From Candidatus Uabimicrobium amorphum (GTDB lineage Bacteria; Planctomycetota; Uabimicrobiia; Uabimicrobiales; Uabimicrobiaceae): 64,000 bases of DNA. The DNA lies in the NCBI RefSeq assembly GCF_009002475.1, contig NZ_AP019860.1, positions 7,268,501-7,332,500 on the forward strand. Reading direction: 5' to 3'. Shown here piece after piece: positions 54,987-64,000 of the stretch. The stretch's first letter is position 1, and the number at the start of each line of letters is the position of its first letter. The notes below the pieces were generated by a model that saw only the letters and a program-made list of their open reading frames with translations, had not been told where the DNA came from and ran no database searches. The translations under genes were made by a program, and so were the position numbers.

Positions 54987-57506
54987 TTATAAAAACGCAC
55001 TTGCGGATTGCTGGACATTTTTACACCGCTCGCGAAATAGAAGATTGTCCTGTAGTTGTAATTGCAGCTGTTGTAAATCTGTGGTTTTCATCCATGGTTT
55101 CAAAACGCAGAGAATACGCTTTTCCAATTCGACATCGCATAAAGGATTTACTTGATTACTACTGCGATTCAACTTCATTTCGCGAATGAGATCTAACAAT
55201 GTCCAGCTCTTAGGGGTAATTAATTGACTACTCGCGATCGACTGAAGCAATCGTTGTAGATGATAGCGACTGGCCTCGATGCATTCGTCAAGATCTGAGT
55301 AGGTTTTTTGTGGAGCCATCCGCCATTGTAGTTCATATTCGTATGACTGTAATTCCACCGCAACAGGTTTCGTTTGTTCTTCGTTGAGAAAGGATACAAT
55401 TTGCCGACCACTGTCAACCATCTGCCAATACATATGCTCTACTTCTTCGCGATTGTATTTCATAAAAAAAACCACAATAAATATATCTTTCCATGCCCAC
55501 AAAACTTCAAAGGGGTTTGGAATAAAACCACCAATGAATTCGAATAATGATTTTTTGGCAACGCTTGACCTCTGCGTTGCGGTGAGCAAAGACAAATCCC
55601 TGATACTTTCATCTAAATTATGGCGGATATCTAAAGCCAGCTCTAGGGCAAAAGTTGCCTGCGAATTTTGCGGTGAAAAACCAGCGATGCGTAAATAACG
55701 CGACAGTAATCGACGATTTCGTTGCCAGTCGTTTGCCATTGCTGGAGCCATATTGCCCAGTCGTTCACGTTCCATATGTCGTTGCACGCTTTTGGCAAAT
55801 TTCCACGAGCGAAAAAAGTTTTTTATCATACTGGTAAAAAACTCTATGAGCGTATCCATAATATTCGCAATAGCGATAAATTTTAAACCAAGAGTTGCCT
55901 GAATCCATTTTTTTAACTTTGCGGATTGCGCGACTAGTCTCTCTATTGGACCAGGACGCATTGCTTCATCACCAAGAAACTCTTCAAAAAGTGGTGGTGA
56001 AACTTTACGATGATCTCGTATAAAATCATCGACAATATGCTGTGGATTTTGCGAAAAACGCACTAAGAAAAAAGAGACTTTCCATATAGCACTCCAATAG
56101 GAGTTTTGGCAATCTTGGGTGTTCATATCGCCTAAAATTTCATCGAGTTGCTGTGAAGAAAACTCTTTATTTTCTATTTTTTGCAAAACATAAGAAGCCA
56201 TTTCACGTAACTGTTGCAAAGAAACTTGCGGTTTTTGGGGTGATTGCTCAAGTTGTTCTTGGGGTTCTTCGCGTTTCTTTTGGGAAAAATACTCACCTTG
56301 CCTTTGTTGCACCTGATCTAAGAATTTGGCGAGTTTTGTAGCGACGATATTCACCAAAGTTAAATCTTTTGCGCGAAATCCCCGGTTTACCCTTATTTCT
56401 TCTAGGTGTATTACCCCCTTGACTTCACCGTCCTTGATAATGGGTGCTGAAATTGCACTCTCAATATTCTGATTGACGATAGAAACCGCCATATCACCAT
56501 AGTCTCCCTTTGCATCTTCTGTTAAGACGGCTTCTTGCGTTTGTAGAATCCTTTTGATGATTGTTCGGCTAGGTAGTGCTGGCTCCGCGACCTTGGTTTC
56601 TATAGGTTTGGCCTCTGTAGGTTTGATGACGATGGACTTTGTCTCGCGCGATACTTTCTTTACTTCTTCCTGCATCTGCGGAGGAGCAATGTCGATCATC
56701 TTTTGTTCTTCTTCTAACGACGGTTTTCCCATTGTCTTGCGCTGGTATTCCTCAAATCTATCTTCAATAGCTGCCTTTTCCACCACAACTAAATCTGTGC
56801 TTGTTGTGGTGAGTGATAGCAAATGGCCCAACAGCGATGCAATGATATCTAAAAAGCACATGAAGTAAGGTGCTTCCTTTTTGTCTATTTCACAATACAC
56901 AGCTCCTACGATTTGTTGTTGATGTACAAGTGGTGTACAACACTTAATCGTATCATGTCGATAAAACCATGCCACATGCTTAGCACTTCTCAACATGTCT
57001 GTTAAGACAAACAGACGAAAGGGGAAACTCACATTAACCGAATTGTCAGCATTGTGAATAGCACTGCGGCATGTAAAATCAGCCACATTTTGCACATCGC
57101 ACGACCATATACTCATATTGTAAAGATCGGGAAACGCCAGTTCTATTTTTTGTAACGTATCTCGCATAACAGCGCCCAACGGGCAATTGCGCTGTATGTC
57201 TTGCTCTACACTAAGAATAATTTTCATATATGTTAACGCATATTGTGACTGGGCAATCCCCGCCCATTTATCCGTAGGGAGTTGAAAGTCAATTTTGTAC
57301 AACGGACCAACATAATCGTCATGTGTATCGACATAACGTTTCACAAAATCAGATAACAAAAGCGAAGATACTTCATGAGATGATAGACTCAACAACAACT
57401 GCTTTACATTCTGCATTTTGCGAAATAGTTTCGATTGCAAAGACAAATCCATCACCTTGATTTCCCCTGTATTTTTCGTAAATGATACTTGTGCCAGTAG
57501 TTTCAT
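54987..57506 (-). CDS. Double-GAF domain signalling protein
   Basis: This 839-residue soluble protein carries two GAF-like regions: one around 95-235 (VAWFYRHDTIKCCTPLVHQQQIVGAVYCEI) and one around 315-400 (QEAVLTEDAKGD, SAISAPIIKDGEVKGVIHLEE). Residues 405-450 are Gln/Glu-rich, and the last 390 are helical with no family I recognise. No kinase, cyclase or phosphodiesterase motif is visible, so the output is probably protein binding. It lies between the HEAT-repeat gene (22 bp upstream) and the FHA gene (8 bp downstream), which suggests one signalling operon that could serve phosphorylated partners. Confidence 0.82.
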   Translation of the reverse strand: MKLLAQVSFTKNTGEIKVMDLSLQSKLFRKMQNVKQLLLSLSSHEVSSLLLSDFVKRYVDTHDDYVGPLYKIDFQLPTDKWAGIAQSQYALTYMKIILSVEQDIQRNCPLGAVMRDTLQKIELAFPDLYNMSIWSCDVQNVADFTCRSAIHNADNSVNVSFPFRLFVLTDMLRSAKHVAWFYRHDTIKCCTPLVHQQQIVGAVYCEIDKKEAPYFMCFLDIIASLLGHLLSLTTTSTDLVVVEKAAIEDRFEEYQRKTMGKPSLEEEQKMIDIAPPQMQEEVKKVSRETKSIVIKPTEAKPIETKVAEPALPSRTIIKRILQTQEAVLTEDAKGDYGDMAVSIVNQNIESAISAPIIKDGEVKGVIHLEEIRVNRGFRAKDLTLVNIVATKLAKFLDQVQQRQGEYFSQKKREEPQEQLEQSPQKPQVSLQQLREMASYVLQKIENKEFSSQQLDEILGDMNTQDCQNSYWSAIWKVSFFLVRFSQNPQHIVDDFIRDHRKVSPPLFEEFLGDEAMRPGPIERLVAQSAKLKKWIQATLGLKFIAIANIMDTLIEFFTSMIKNFFRSWKFAKSVQRHMERERLGNMAPAMANDWQRNRRLLSRYLRIAGFSPQNSQATFALELALDIRHNLDESIRDLSLLTATQRSSVAKKSLFEFIGGFIPNPFEVLWAWKDIFIVVFFMKYNREEVEHMYWQMVDSGRQIVSFLNEEQTKPVAVELQSYEYELQWRMAPQKTYSDLDECIEASRYHLQRLLQSIASSQLITPKSWTLLDLIREMKLNRSSNQVNPLCDVELEKRILCVLKPWMKTTDLQQLQLQLQDNLLFRERCKNVQQSASAFL

Positions 57507-57528
57507 TAAAATGAAACTATCACGCAGG

Positions 57529-58962
57529 TTACTTCAAATCGTCACTTCCCGTATTGTATCCGAGCTGTCGCAATGTCATTTCAGCTTGCACCAAAACCCT
57601 CGAATCTACACTTTGTGCTTGCAGTTTTACCAAAGTAGGTATCGCTACTTTTTCCACACCCATATCGCGTATGTACGAAATAATATCGCATTTTATGATA
57701 GGACGAATGCTCACTTCTTCAAGATATTGCATAAACTTTTTTGTAACATATGGCTTTTTGTCTTTGTATTTACTCAAGGCAGACAACACTCTCCGGCACT
57801 GATAATATTTATTCTCCACAAAGACCAGTTCGTCCGCAATCGCCACAAATGCAAGGAACGCACGCTCATGTTGTTTTTCTGCTAAAAATTTTGTAATTAA
57901 CGACGGTACATTTTCTTTGTCGGCTTCGAGCCAGCGAAAACAAACATCATCTACCCGAGGATTCTCTGATGTTTGCTCCACGAGTAACTTCACATACTGA
58001 CGATCGTAACGCATATTTTTTATGAGATGTTCTACGGCAAAAGATTGATATTTTTGAACGCGTAACAACACTGTTAATATATTGATTTCTATTTCTGTGC
58101 GCAGGAAACTATCGGTGACTTGTTTGTCTTGCATTAACTTTTTCAACAAGATCGCAATATCGTCTGTACTACTTTGTAACATTGCACACGCGCGAACGGT
58201 TGCCAAAATTAAATTTTTATCTTGTAAATTTTTGCGTATGATCGCCAAAAATTGAGGTATTTGCTCCTCGCTAATGTTGCGGTGGAGTATTTTTAGTACC
58301 CGCAGCGCTTGTTTTTCATCGAGACGATTATTTTCCAACGCATGGAGAAAAAAAGTCGAAATTTGTTTTCTTTCCGCAGCATTACTATTGTACATTAACA
58401 ATAATGCCTCAAATAAAATAGGTTCATTGTCAATAGCTGCCGCGGCCATTTCATTAATACTGCGCGGCGATAATTTCGTGCGTTCGAAATCTGCCAATGC
58501 CGTAAGAGCTTCTTCATTTTCACCTAAAAATTTTACGGCCTCTGGAAAAGTAATCGCGTCTGTTTTGTATGCTTCTACGATCACCTCTCCTGTTTTTTTA
58601 CTCATCATCAATTTTAAAATTTTACTCACTAATTTTGCCTGTGCCTTTCCTGTTGAAAACGACAAAATGGGCATGACAAATTGATGATCATTGGCATTTA
58701 CTAGCTTGTATCGCCGTAATAAGTTCAAAAAACCCATGCGCGTAAAATGATGCTCGTCCTTTTTGGCTTCGTACAGAAGTACGGACACAAAATCTTTTTT
58801 TTCCGATTTAGAGAGAAAATTTAGCTTTTCTAATCCCGCCATCGAGACTTTGCGATCTGTTGTGTTGATTTCACGGAAAAGCCTTTGCATAGGCTTGTCG
58901 TCTTCTAGGAAGATCTCTACACATATAACAATAAGCACTAGAATAAAAATAATTTTATGCAT
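57529..58962 (-). CDS. HEAT-like repeat protein with N-terminal membrane anchor/signal
   Basis: The 477-residue protein begins with a hydrophobic segment (MHKIIFILVLIVICVEIFL) that may be a signal peptide or an anchor. The rest is alpha-helical repeat of HEAT type, for example FLRTEIEILTVLLRVQ-like units and VAIPTLVKLQAQSVDSRVLVQAEMTLRQLGY near the end. No catalytic motif is seen. I prefer the ATG at 58962 to one at 59007, which would put a charged stretch before the hydrophobic segment. It is the first gene of the HEAT-GAF-FHA operon. Confidence 0.78.
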   Translation of the reverse strand: MHKIIFILVLIVICVEIFLEDDKPMQRLFREINTTDRKVSMAGLEKLNFLSKSEKKDFVSVLLYEAKKDEHHFTRMGFLNLLRRYKLVNANDHQFVMPILSFSTGKAQAKLVSKILKLMMSKKTGEVIVEAYKTDAITFPEAVKFLGENEEALTALADFERTKLSPRSINEMAAAAIDNEPILFEALLLMYNSNAAERKQISTFFLHALENNRLDEKQALRVLKILHRNISEEQIPQFLAIIRKNLQDKNLILATVRACAMLQSSTDDIAILLKKLMQDKQVTDSFLRTEIEINILTVLLRVQKYQSFAVEHLIKNMRYDRQYVKLLVEQTSENPRVDDVCFRWLEADKENVPSLITKFLAEKQHERAFLAFVAIADELVFVENKYYQCRRVLSALSKYKDKKPYVTKKFMQYLEEVSIRPIIKCDIISYIRDMGVEKVAIPTLVKLQAQSVDSRVLVQAEMTLRQLGYNTGSDDLK

Positions 58963-59281
58963 TGTTTTCTCGCAAGATCGATGAATCGTTTCCACTACGA
59001 AGATCAAAAATCATCGAGGCTTGCATCTCCTTTTCTCAAAGTGCGTTTATAAATAAAAACCTGTACCGTCATGCGTAGGATTTTGTTATTTAGGTTGTAC
59101 AGTAAACAGGGTACCGATACTTTATTGTAGCGTCGCAACAGTTTTTTGTCACGAAGCTAACAAATTAAATTGGTAAAAAAATTATTTATCGCTTAAAATA
59201 AATTTTCGCAAAAAATAATCGCGATTCTAACAGATTTCATAGTTATTACCTAACTTACAAAAGTAGCTACAGAGGAAAAAA
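58963..59281. promoter_or_regulatory. Divergent intergenic region
   Basis: This 319-bp AT-rich gap separates the divergent HEAT-GAF-FHA operon and the SDR gene and must contain both promoters. I see no gene, strong hairpin or unambiguous promoter boxes in it. Confidence 0.4.
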
Positions 59282-60115
59282 ATGAAGTTAAAAGATAAAA
59301 TAGCCATTATTACAGGTGCTGCCTCAGGAATCGGGTACGCCGTTGCTAAAGAGATGGCCAAAGAGGGAGCGACTATTATCGTTGCCGATATTAATTTTGA
59401 GCAAGCACAAAAAGCAGCACAAAACATCAATGAATATGGAAAAGCATTTGCTCACAGCGTTGATGTACGTGACGCAGAAGCGGTAAAAAAATTAGTAGAC
59501 GATGTTGCTGAACAGCATGGTCGCATCGACTACATGTTCAACAACGCCGGAATTGCCATTATGGGTGAGATGATGGAGATGTCGTTGGAACAATGGAATC
59601 GTTTATTCGACATCAATGTTCGCGGTGTGATTTATGGTACACATGCCGCGTGCAATGTGATGAAAAAACAAGGATTTGGTCATATCGTCAACACCGCATC
59701 ATTGGCGGGCATCATACCTTCACCGAATTTGGGAGCCTACTCAGGAACAAAACATGCGGTTTTGGGAATTTGTAAATCGCTGCGGATCGAAGCCCGTGAG
59801 TTTGGCATTAAAGTAAGTGCTATTTGTCCGGGAGTTATTGACACGCCGATGGTCACCGATTCAGAAATGATCAACGAAGAGCAGCTCGCCGTTTCACGAG
59901 AAGAAATACGTGAAAATATACAGTTAACGCCCTATCCTGTAGAGAAAGCCGCACGTGTTATCGTAAAAGGTGTAAAGAAAAATAAAGGTATTATTCTCAT
60001 CACAGGACATGCACATATCTTGTCGCGCCTATACCGCTTTTTCCCGGGACTTTCTGAACTCATAGGACGCTCTTACTACAAGAGAGAAAAAAATATCTTT
60101 GCGAAGAAAAAATAG
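59282..60115 (+). CDS. Short-chain dehydrogenase/reductase
   Basis: This 277-residue classical SDR has the cofactor motif TGAASGIG (11-18), NNAG (87-90), Asn112 and the catalytic set Ser140, Tyr153 and Lys157 (TASLAG; AYSGTKHA). Asp36 at the end of the second strand (VADINF) favours NAD(H). The PGVIDTPMV segment is also typical. The substrate cannot be told. The C-terminal basic tail (RSYYKREKNIFAKKK) follows a LYRFFPGLSEL stretch, reminiscent of membrane-associated lipid-type SDRs. AGAGGAAAAA precedes the ATG. The kinase gene starts 45 bp downstream. Confidence 0.92.
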   Translation: MKLKDKIAIITGAASGIGYAVAKEMAKEGATIIVADINFEQAQKAAQNINEYGKAFAHSVDVRDAEAVKKLVDDVAEQHGRIDYMFNNAGIAIMGEMMEMSLEQWNRLFDINVRGVIYGTHAACNVMKKQGFGHIVNTASLAGIIPSPNLGAYSGTKHAVLGICKSLRIEAREFGIKVSAICPGVIDTPMVTDSEMINEEQLAVSREEIRENIQLTPYPVEKAARVIVKGVKKNKGIILITGHAHILSRLYRFFPGLSELIGRSYYKREKNIFAKKK

Positions 60116-60160
60116 TGACCATTTTGACAATCTACGACAGCAAACTACTAGGAGAAACAA

Positions 60161-62287
60161 ATGACTCCTCAAGACTATTTCAACATTTGCGATATTGCAC
60201 ACAAAAGTGGTTTCATCACCAAAGAGCAGCAACAGGAAATTTTACAGGTCGTTCAAAAATTCCTGCAAGAAAAAAAGCAAGTTCCCATTGTGGCTATTTT
60301 GAAAAAATACGGGTTACATGACGATCAGTTTAGGGCTATTCAGCAACAAAAGGAACGCTTATTTCGCCAAACAGTTGCCAACCAACAAATCGAACAACAG
60401 CGACAGCAAGAAAAAGAACTGGAGTTGTCATTCTCGCAAACCATTTCTGTGGGCGCAAGCAAGAAGATTGGAAAATACGACATCGTAAAACTTCTGGGTT
60501 CGGGGGCAATGGGATCGGTGTACTTAGCAAAAGATCCCAATGGCAAGAAATTCGCTTTAAAGACGATGCTACCCGCTGTTGCCGAAAGCAAAGTAGGACT
60601 AAAACGCTTCCAACAAGAAGTCAATGCCATGAAAATGCTCCGTCACCCCAATATCATCAAAATATTTGAAATTGGGCAACAAGACGACACTCATTACTTC
60701 ACAATGGAGTATATCGAAGGCAAACCCCTTAGTGAATATGTGCAAGACAAAATGTCGGCAAAAAAAATCGCCTATGTGATGGAAAAAGTGGCACGAGCAC
60801 TCGACTACGCCCACTCGAAAGATATTATACACCGCGATATTAAACCCGCGAATATCATGATTAGCAAAGACGGCGAACCAGTGATCATGGATTTTGGTTT
60901 GGCGCGTCAATCGCAAAGTGACAATCGTCTAACCAAAACAGGGGCCATGCTCGGCACACTTGCCTACATGCCACCAGAACAGGTTCAGGGGAACAAGCGA
61001 GAAATAGATCACCAAACAGATATATACGCCTTGGGGGCTAGTATGTATGAGTTGATGACGCGACAACTCCCTTTTAGTGGGCAGCACCTCGTTGTATTGC
61101 GTAAAATCGTCCAAGACGATCCCACGCCGCCGCGAGAACTCAACAACTTAATTCCCGAAGCATTAGAACGCATTTGCCTAAAGGCGATGGCCAAAAAAAA
61201 GGAATTTCGCTTTTCCAGCGCCATGGAAATGGCCGAGGATTTACAGCGTTTTCAGGGTGGCGAAACCATTGAAGCTAGACTTGACAGGGCGAGTATTAGC
61301 AAAAAGGGAAAAGTACAAATTTTACGCATTGCAGTTGCGGTGGCCTGTATTGGTGTAATTATTTTGCTGGGAAGTTTACTGACAAGTACCATGAGAGACG
61401 ACACAGCATTAAAAACGGTAAGCGATCAACTAGCAACGGCAAAGCAGAATCTAGAAGACCAAAAAAAATACTATTCAGACCTCCTAGACAAAAAAAACAA
61501 TCAGATCGAAGAATTAACATTACAGAATAAAAACTACATGAGTACGATCGTAAACAAATTAACTGTAGTACTTGAAACCCATATGAAAAATGATAATGCC
61601 GGTAAAACCCTCTCGCTATTAAAAACGCTACTTTTATATAAGGAACATTGGAAACCACAACACATCGGTAGAATTTCATTGGCATTAGATTATGTGCGGC
61701 GCAACAGTTATGAAGAACAAGAACTATATCTCAAAGTCGATATGGTCAAAACAGCGTGGCGCATTTCCGGAGAGGCAATTGCTTATGCCGATAAAGACCA
61801 AAAGATGTATTTCATGGAGTGCTTTCTTGAAATTTGCTGTAACTATGTACCTCTATCTAAAGCCAATTTTTCAACTGAAGTCTTCAAAAAATATGATGCT
61901 TTAGCCCGACGATCTAAATTATATAATTTTAAAAACATTGGCGTGCCAAAAAACGCATCCAAAGACACCTTGGAAAAACTACCAGAAATTTCACATAAAT
62001 ACTACCTTCTTAGCGATTACTACGATGAAAAAGAGCGAACGACTGAAGACAGAAAAATGAGCCTCCAATATTTAGAAAAGGCACTACAACTTAATTCTAA
62101 TCAACCGGCATACATACAAGAAATGTCTAAATTTTATAAAAAATTATACAAACAATCCGTCTTCACAAACAAGGAATATGAAAAGAAAAGCGATCAACTA
62201 CGGCGCGAGGCCATAAGAATATGTAAAGTATACGTAAAACTATTGCCTATTTTTCAAAAAACCCTAGACCGCCTACAAAAAAGATAA
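60161..62287 (+). CDS. Receptor-like Ser/Thr kinase, first of a tandem pair
   Basis: This 708-residue protein has an N-terminal helical module (about 1-60), a Gln-rich linker, and a kinase domain (about 106-370) with GSGAMGSV, Lys134, HRDIKPAN (224-231) and DFG (244-246). A transmembrane helix lies at about 387-407, then a coiled coil (about 415-455). The ectodomain (about 460-708) contains KEHWKPQHIGRISLAL, EQELYLKVD, TAWRISGEAI and LEKLPEISHKYYLL, followed by a TPR-like unit. The ectodomain is shared with the next kinase and is otherwise unknown to me. The start has an AGGAG site. Confidence 0.93.
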   Translation: MTPQDYFNICDIAHKSGFITKEQQQEILQVVQKFLQEKKQVPIVAILKKYGLHDDQFRAIQQQKERLFRQTVANQQIEQQRQQEKELELSFSQTISVGASKKIGKYDIVKLLGSGAMGSVYLAKDPNGKKFALKTMLPAVAESKVGLKRFQQEVNAMKMLRHPNIIKIFEIGQQDDTHYFTMEYIEGKPLSEYVQDKMSAKKIAYVMEKVARALDYAHSKDIIHRDIKPANIMISKDGEPVIMDFGLARQSQSDNRLTKTGAMLGTLAYMPPEQVQGNKREIDHQTDIYALGASMYELMTRQLPFSGQHLVVLRKIVQDDPTPPRELNNLIPEALERICLKAMAKKKEFRFSSAMEMAEDLQRFQGGETIEARLDRASISKKGKVQILRIAVAVACIGVIILLGSLLTSTMRDDTALKTVSDQLATAKQNLEDQKKYYSDLLDKKNNQIEELTLQNKNYMSTIVNKLTVVLETHMKNDNAGKTLSLLKTLLLYKEHWKPQHIGRISLALDYVRRNSYEEQELYLKVDMVKTAWRISGEAIAYADKDQKMYFMECFLEICCNYVPLSKANFSTEVFKKYDALARRSKLYNFKNIGVPKNASKDTLEKLPEISHKYYLLSDYYDEKERTTEDRKMSLQYLEKALQLNSNQPAYIQEMSKFYKKLYKQSVFTNKEYEKKSDQLRREAIRICKVYVKLLPIFQKTLDRLQKR

Positions 62288-62306
62288 AGGATTACAGAGG
62301 ATGACG

Positions 62307-64000
62307 ATGCAACTACTCCACAACCGTTATAAATTTGAAAAGGTCCTGGGACAAGGCGGTATGGGAAAAGTTTATCTGATGCACGACACCAACGACCAAA
62401 AACTGGTCGCGGTAAAAGAGTGCGTCACCAAAAATGATTTCGAATTAATCGCACGGGTGAAGCGCGAATATTACTTTATGACACAAATAGAGCATCCTTT
62501 TATTGTCCAGGCGACCGATCTTTTCGAGTTACAAGGCAAGTACTTTATCGTAATGGAATACGTACAGGGAATAACCCTAGACGAATTCATCAAGACACGT
62601 AAAAATCGCATTGATTTTTTACAACAATTGAAAATGTCACGCGACATATGCAAAGCGATCACGGTCCTACACAACAATGGCATCATTCACCGCGACTTGA
62701 AACCTTCCAACATTGTGATCCAAGAAAATCTACAGCCAAAAATTCTCGACCTAGGGATCGCAAAGTCGACCAACGAAGAACTCACCGAAATCACCAAAAC
62801 CGGACATATGGTAGGTACACCGTCCTACATGAGTCCCGAACAAATCGATTCGACAAAAAATACCTTGCAAAATACCGATGTTTTTTCGTTGGCCACTATT
62901 TTTTATCAGTTTTTTTCCTGGGAACAACATTCTCCTTTTTACGCTGACGGACTTATACAAACCATCGATAAGGTTCACAACCACAAATTGCCACCCGTCA
63001 TCACTAAACTGAGCAATGTAGAGGCCAAATCCATCGTGTTGTCAAACTTGCTCGTCAAAGCCTTGAAAAAAGATCCGCAGAAAAGAATCACCTCCGTAGA
63101 GGAAATGCTGAAAATTTTCGATAACATCATTGGGGAAAATTTCGAAGCCATTGATGAGAAAATGAAAAAAACCAAAAACTACGAGCGTTTCTTCGGCGAA
63201 AAAACAAGTTCTGTCGCCCCCAAAAATAGTAAAAAGCTGTATATCCAAGCAACGTTTCTCGCGATTTTTATGGTGATTGTACTTTTAACCGCTAGCAATT
63301 TCCTGTGGAGAACAAATGAAAACACAGAACAACAAATGCGTGACAAAATTGCCTCCTTAGAGAAAACGCTACGCGCCACAAAAGGCAAAACATCCAAGCT
63401 ATTAGAACAAGTCAAAACTTTACGTATCCACAACAAAAGTTTAGAGTCAAATAAAAACGATCATCTGCAAAGTGTAATCGATAACTTACTCAACCCTCTG
63501 GGGGATTACACGAAAGGCCGTCAAACATATTTGGTACTTTCACAGCTAAAAATACTACTTTTCTTTAGAGAACATTGGAAGCCACAGCATCTCAATAAAA
63601 TGATGTTGGCTTTACGATATGTACTGGATCAAAGTTACAAAGAACAGGAATTGTACCTAAAAGTTGATTTGGCCAAAACGGCATGGCGCGTTTCTGGTGA
63701 AGCAATCTCTTATGCCGCAAAGGGTGAAAAAATGTACTTTTTGGAGTGTTTTTTAGAAGTTTGTTTTTGCTACACTCCTCTGCACGCAGCACCTTTCTCG
63801 GTTAAGACCATCAAAAAACACACAGAGTTAGTGCGAAAATCTAAATTGAACGGTTTTCTTTCCATAAGGGTGTCAAAAGATACACCCAAAGAAGCGTTGG
63901 AAAAATTACCAGAAATTTCCCATAAATACTACCTTCTAGCTGATTACTATGACGAACAACAGCGCACATCGCAAAATAGAAAAATGAGTATTCGTTGTTT
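62307..64000 (+). CDS. Receptor-like Ser/Thr kinase, second of a tandem pair (3' end outside window)
   Basis: The gene is open to the right edge (564 codons visible). The kinase domain begins almost at once (GQGGMGKV at 15-22, Lys37, HRDLKPSN 128-135, DLG 148-150). It is followed by a transmembrane helix near 312-335, a coiled coil, and the same ectodomain as the upstream kinase (REHWKPQHLNKMMLAL, EQELYLKVD, TAWRVSGEAI, LEKLPEISHKYYLL). I choose the ATG at 62307 because GAGG lies six bases before it; an ATG at 62301 abuts that site. The kinase halves of the pair are far more different than the ectodomains. It starts about 20 bp after its partner. Confidence 0.92.
   Translation, partial: MQLLHNRYKFEKVLGQGGMGKVYLMHDTNDQKLVAVKECVTKNDFELIARVKREYYFMTQIEHPFIVQATDLFELQGKYFIVMEYVQGITLDEFIKTRKNRIDFLQQLKMSRDICKAITVLHNNGIIHRDLKPSNIVIQENLQPKILDLGIAKSTNEELTEITKTGHMVGTPSYMSPEQIDSTKNTLQNTDVFSLATIFYQFFSWEQHSPFYADGLIQTIDKVHNHKLPPVITKLSNVEAKSIVLSNLLVKALKKDPQKRITSVEEMLKIFDNIIGENFEAIDEKMKKTKNYERFFGEKTSSVAPKNSKKLYIQATFLAIFMVIVLLTASNFLWRTNENTEQQMRDKIASLEKTLRATKGKTSKLLEQVKTLRIHNKSLESNKNDHLQSVIDNLLNPLGDYTKGRQTYLVLSQLKILLFFREHWKPQHLNKMMLALRYVLDQSYKEQELYLKVDLAKTAWRVSGEAISYAAKGEKMYFLECFLEVCFCYTPLHAAPFSVKTIKKHTELVRKSKLNGFLSIRVSKDTPKEALEKLPEISHKYYLLADYYDEQQRTSQNRKMSIRC

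Noticed and set aside
57485..57510. Palindrome AGTTTCATTAAAATGAAACT at the GAF gene start
   Set aside because: It arises from the start codon region and the upstream bases, is AT-rich and short, and has no second copy; chance is likely.
1..64000. CRISPR arrays, prophage, insertion sequences with transposase, rRNA
   Set aside because: No regularly spaced direct repeats, integrase or transposase motifs, phage structural genes or rRNA sequence were seen in either strand.

Overview
The window looks like chromosome of a low-GC, deep-branching planctomycete-like bacterium. The signs are five Hanks-type Ser/Thr kinases (one fused to a formylglycine-generating-enzyme-like domain, one to Sel1 repeats, one with DWG in place of DFG), several secreted repeat proteins (kelch, TPR, HEAT), a planctomycete-style GT-C/TPR membrane protein, and frequent TTG/GTG starts. 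A relative of Candidatus Uabimicrobium would fit, but that is inference; no rRNA or marker lineage is present to test it. No phage, transposase, integrase or CRISPR array was seen.

Bases 1-12750 (minus strand) are a lipid/polyketide cluster: a fatty acyl-AMP ligase, a stand-alone acyl carrier protein, and a modular type I polyketide synthase of at least 3,541 codons that runs off the left edge. Its two complete modules are KS-AT-KR-ACP and KS-AT-DH-ER-KR-ACP, both with malonyl-type ATs. The ligase would activate a fatty acid, load it on the ACP, and the PKS would extend it.

Bases 13085-24398 hold an M48 metalloprotease lipoprotein, a cysteine dioxygenase, then a five-gene plus-strand set: an ABC ATPase with an N-terminal extension, a secreted SH3-like/vWA protein, two LolC/E-MacB-type permeases and a small five-cysteine membrane protein. 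An M14 carboxypeptidase, a 158-bp MITE-like element with 25-bp terminal inverted repeats, a CopD-like membrane protein and a small-multidrug-export-like protein follow. Bases 24440-30568 encode one 2,042-residue P-loop (STAND-like) protein with a very long helical-repeat tail, read from a TTG start.

Bases 30755-39794 are read rightward: tRNA-Gly(GCC) with a clear promoter, trigger factor and ClpP, then a GT-C-like membrane/TPR protein directly followed by a tail-anchored kinase, and a kelch protein. Bases 39819-47626 hold a kinase/FGE protein, a sphingosine-1-phosphate-lyase-like PLP enzyme beside a DUF819 membrane protein, an extended-SDR epimerase that appears frameshifted near its 3' end, and a secreted TPR protein.

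The most unusual locus is 47898-51755. A 633-residue protein begins with the LQ...GN.AV..LL motif known from proteins linked to extracellular contractile injection systems, carries two GGDEF-like domains (the first with an intact GGDEF motif, the second degenerate) and has a nuclear-localisation-like basic run between them. It is followed after 15 bp by a kinase with a Sel1-repeat ectodomain. Further right are a C45-type hydrolase divergent from a TetR regulator with a perfect TetR-type palindrome between them, an operon of HEAT-repeat, double-GAF and FHA proteins (the FHA protein ends inside what looks like a GAF domain), an SDR, and two tandem receptor-like kinases with the same C-terminal domain; the last runs off the right edge.
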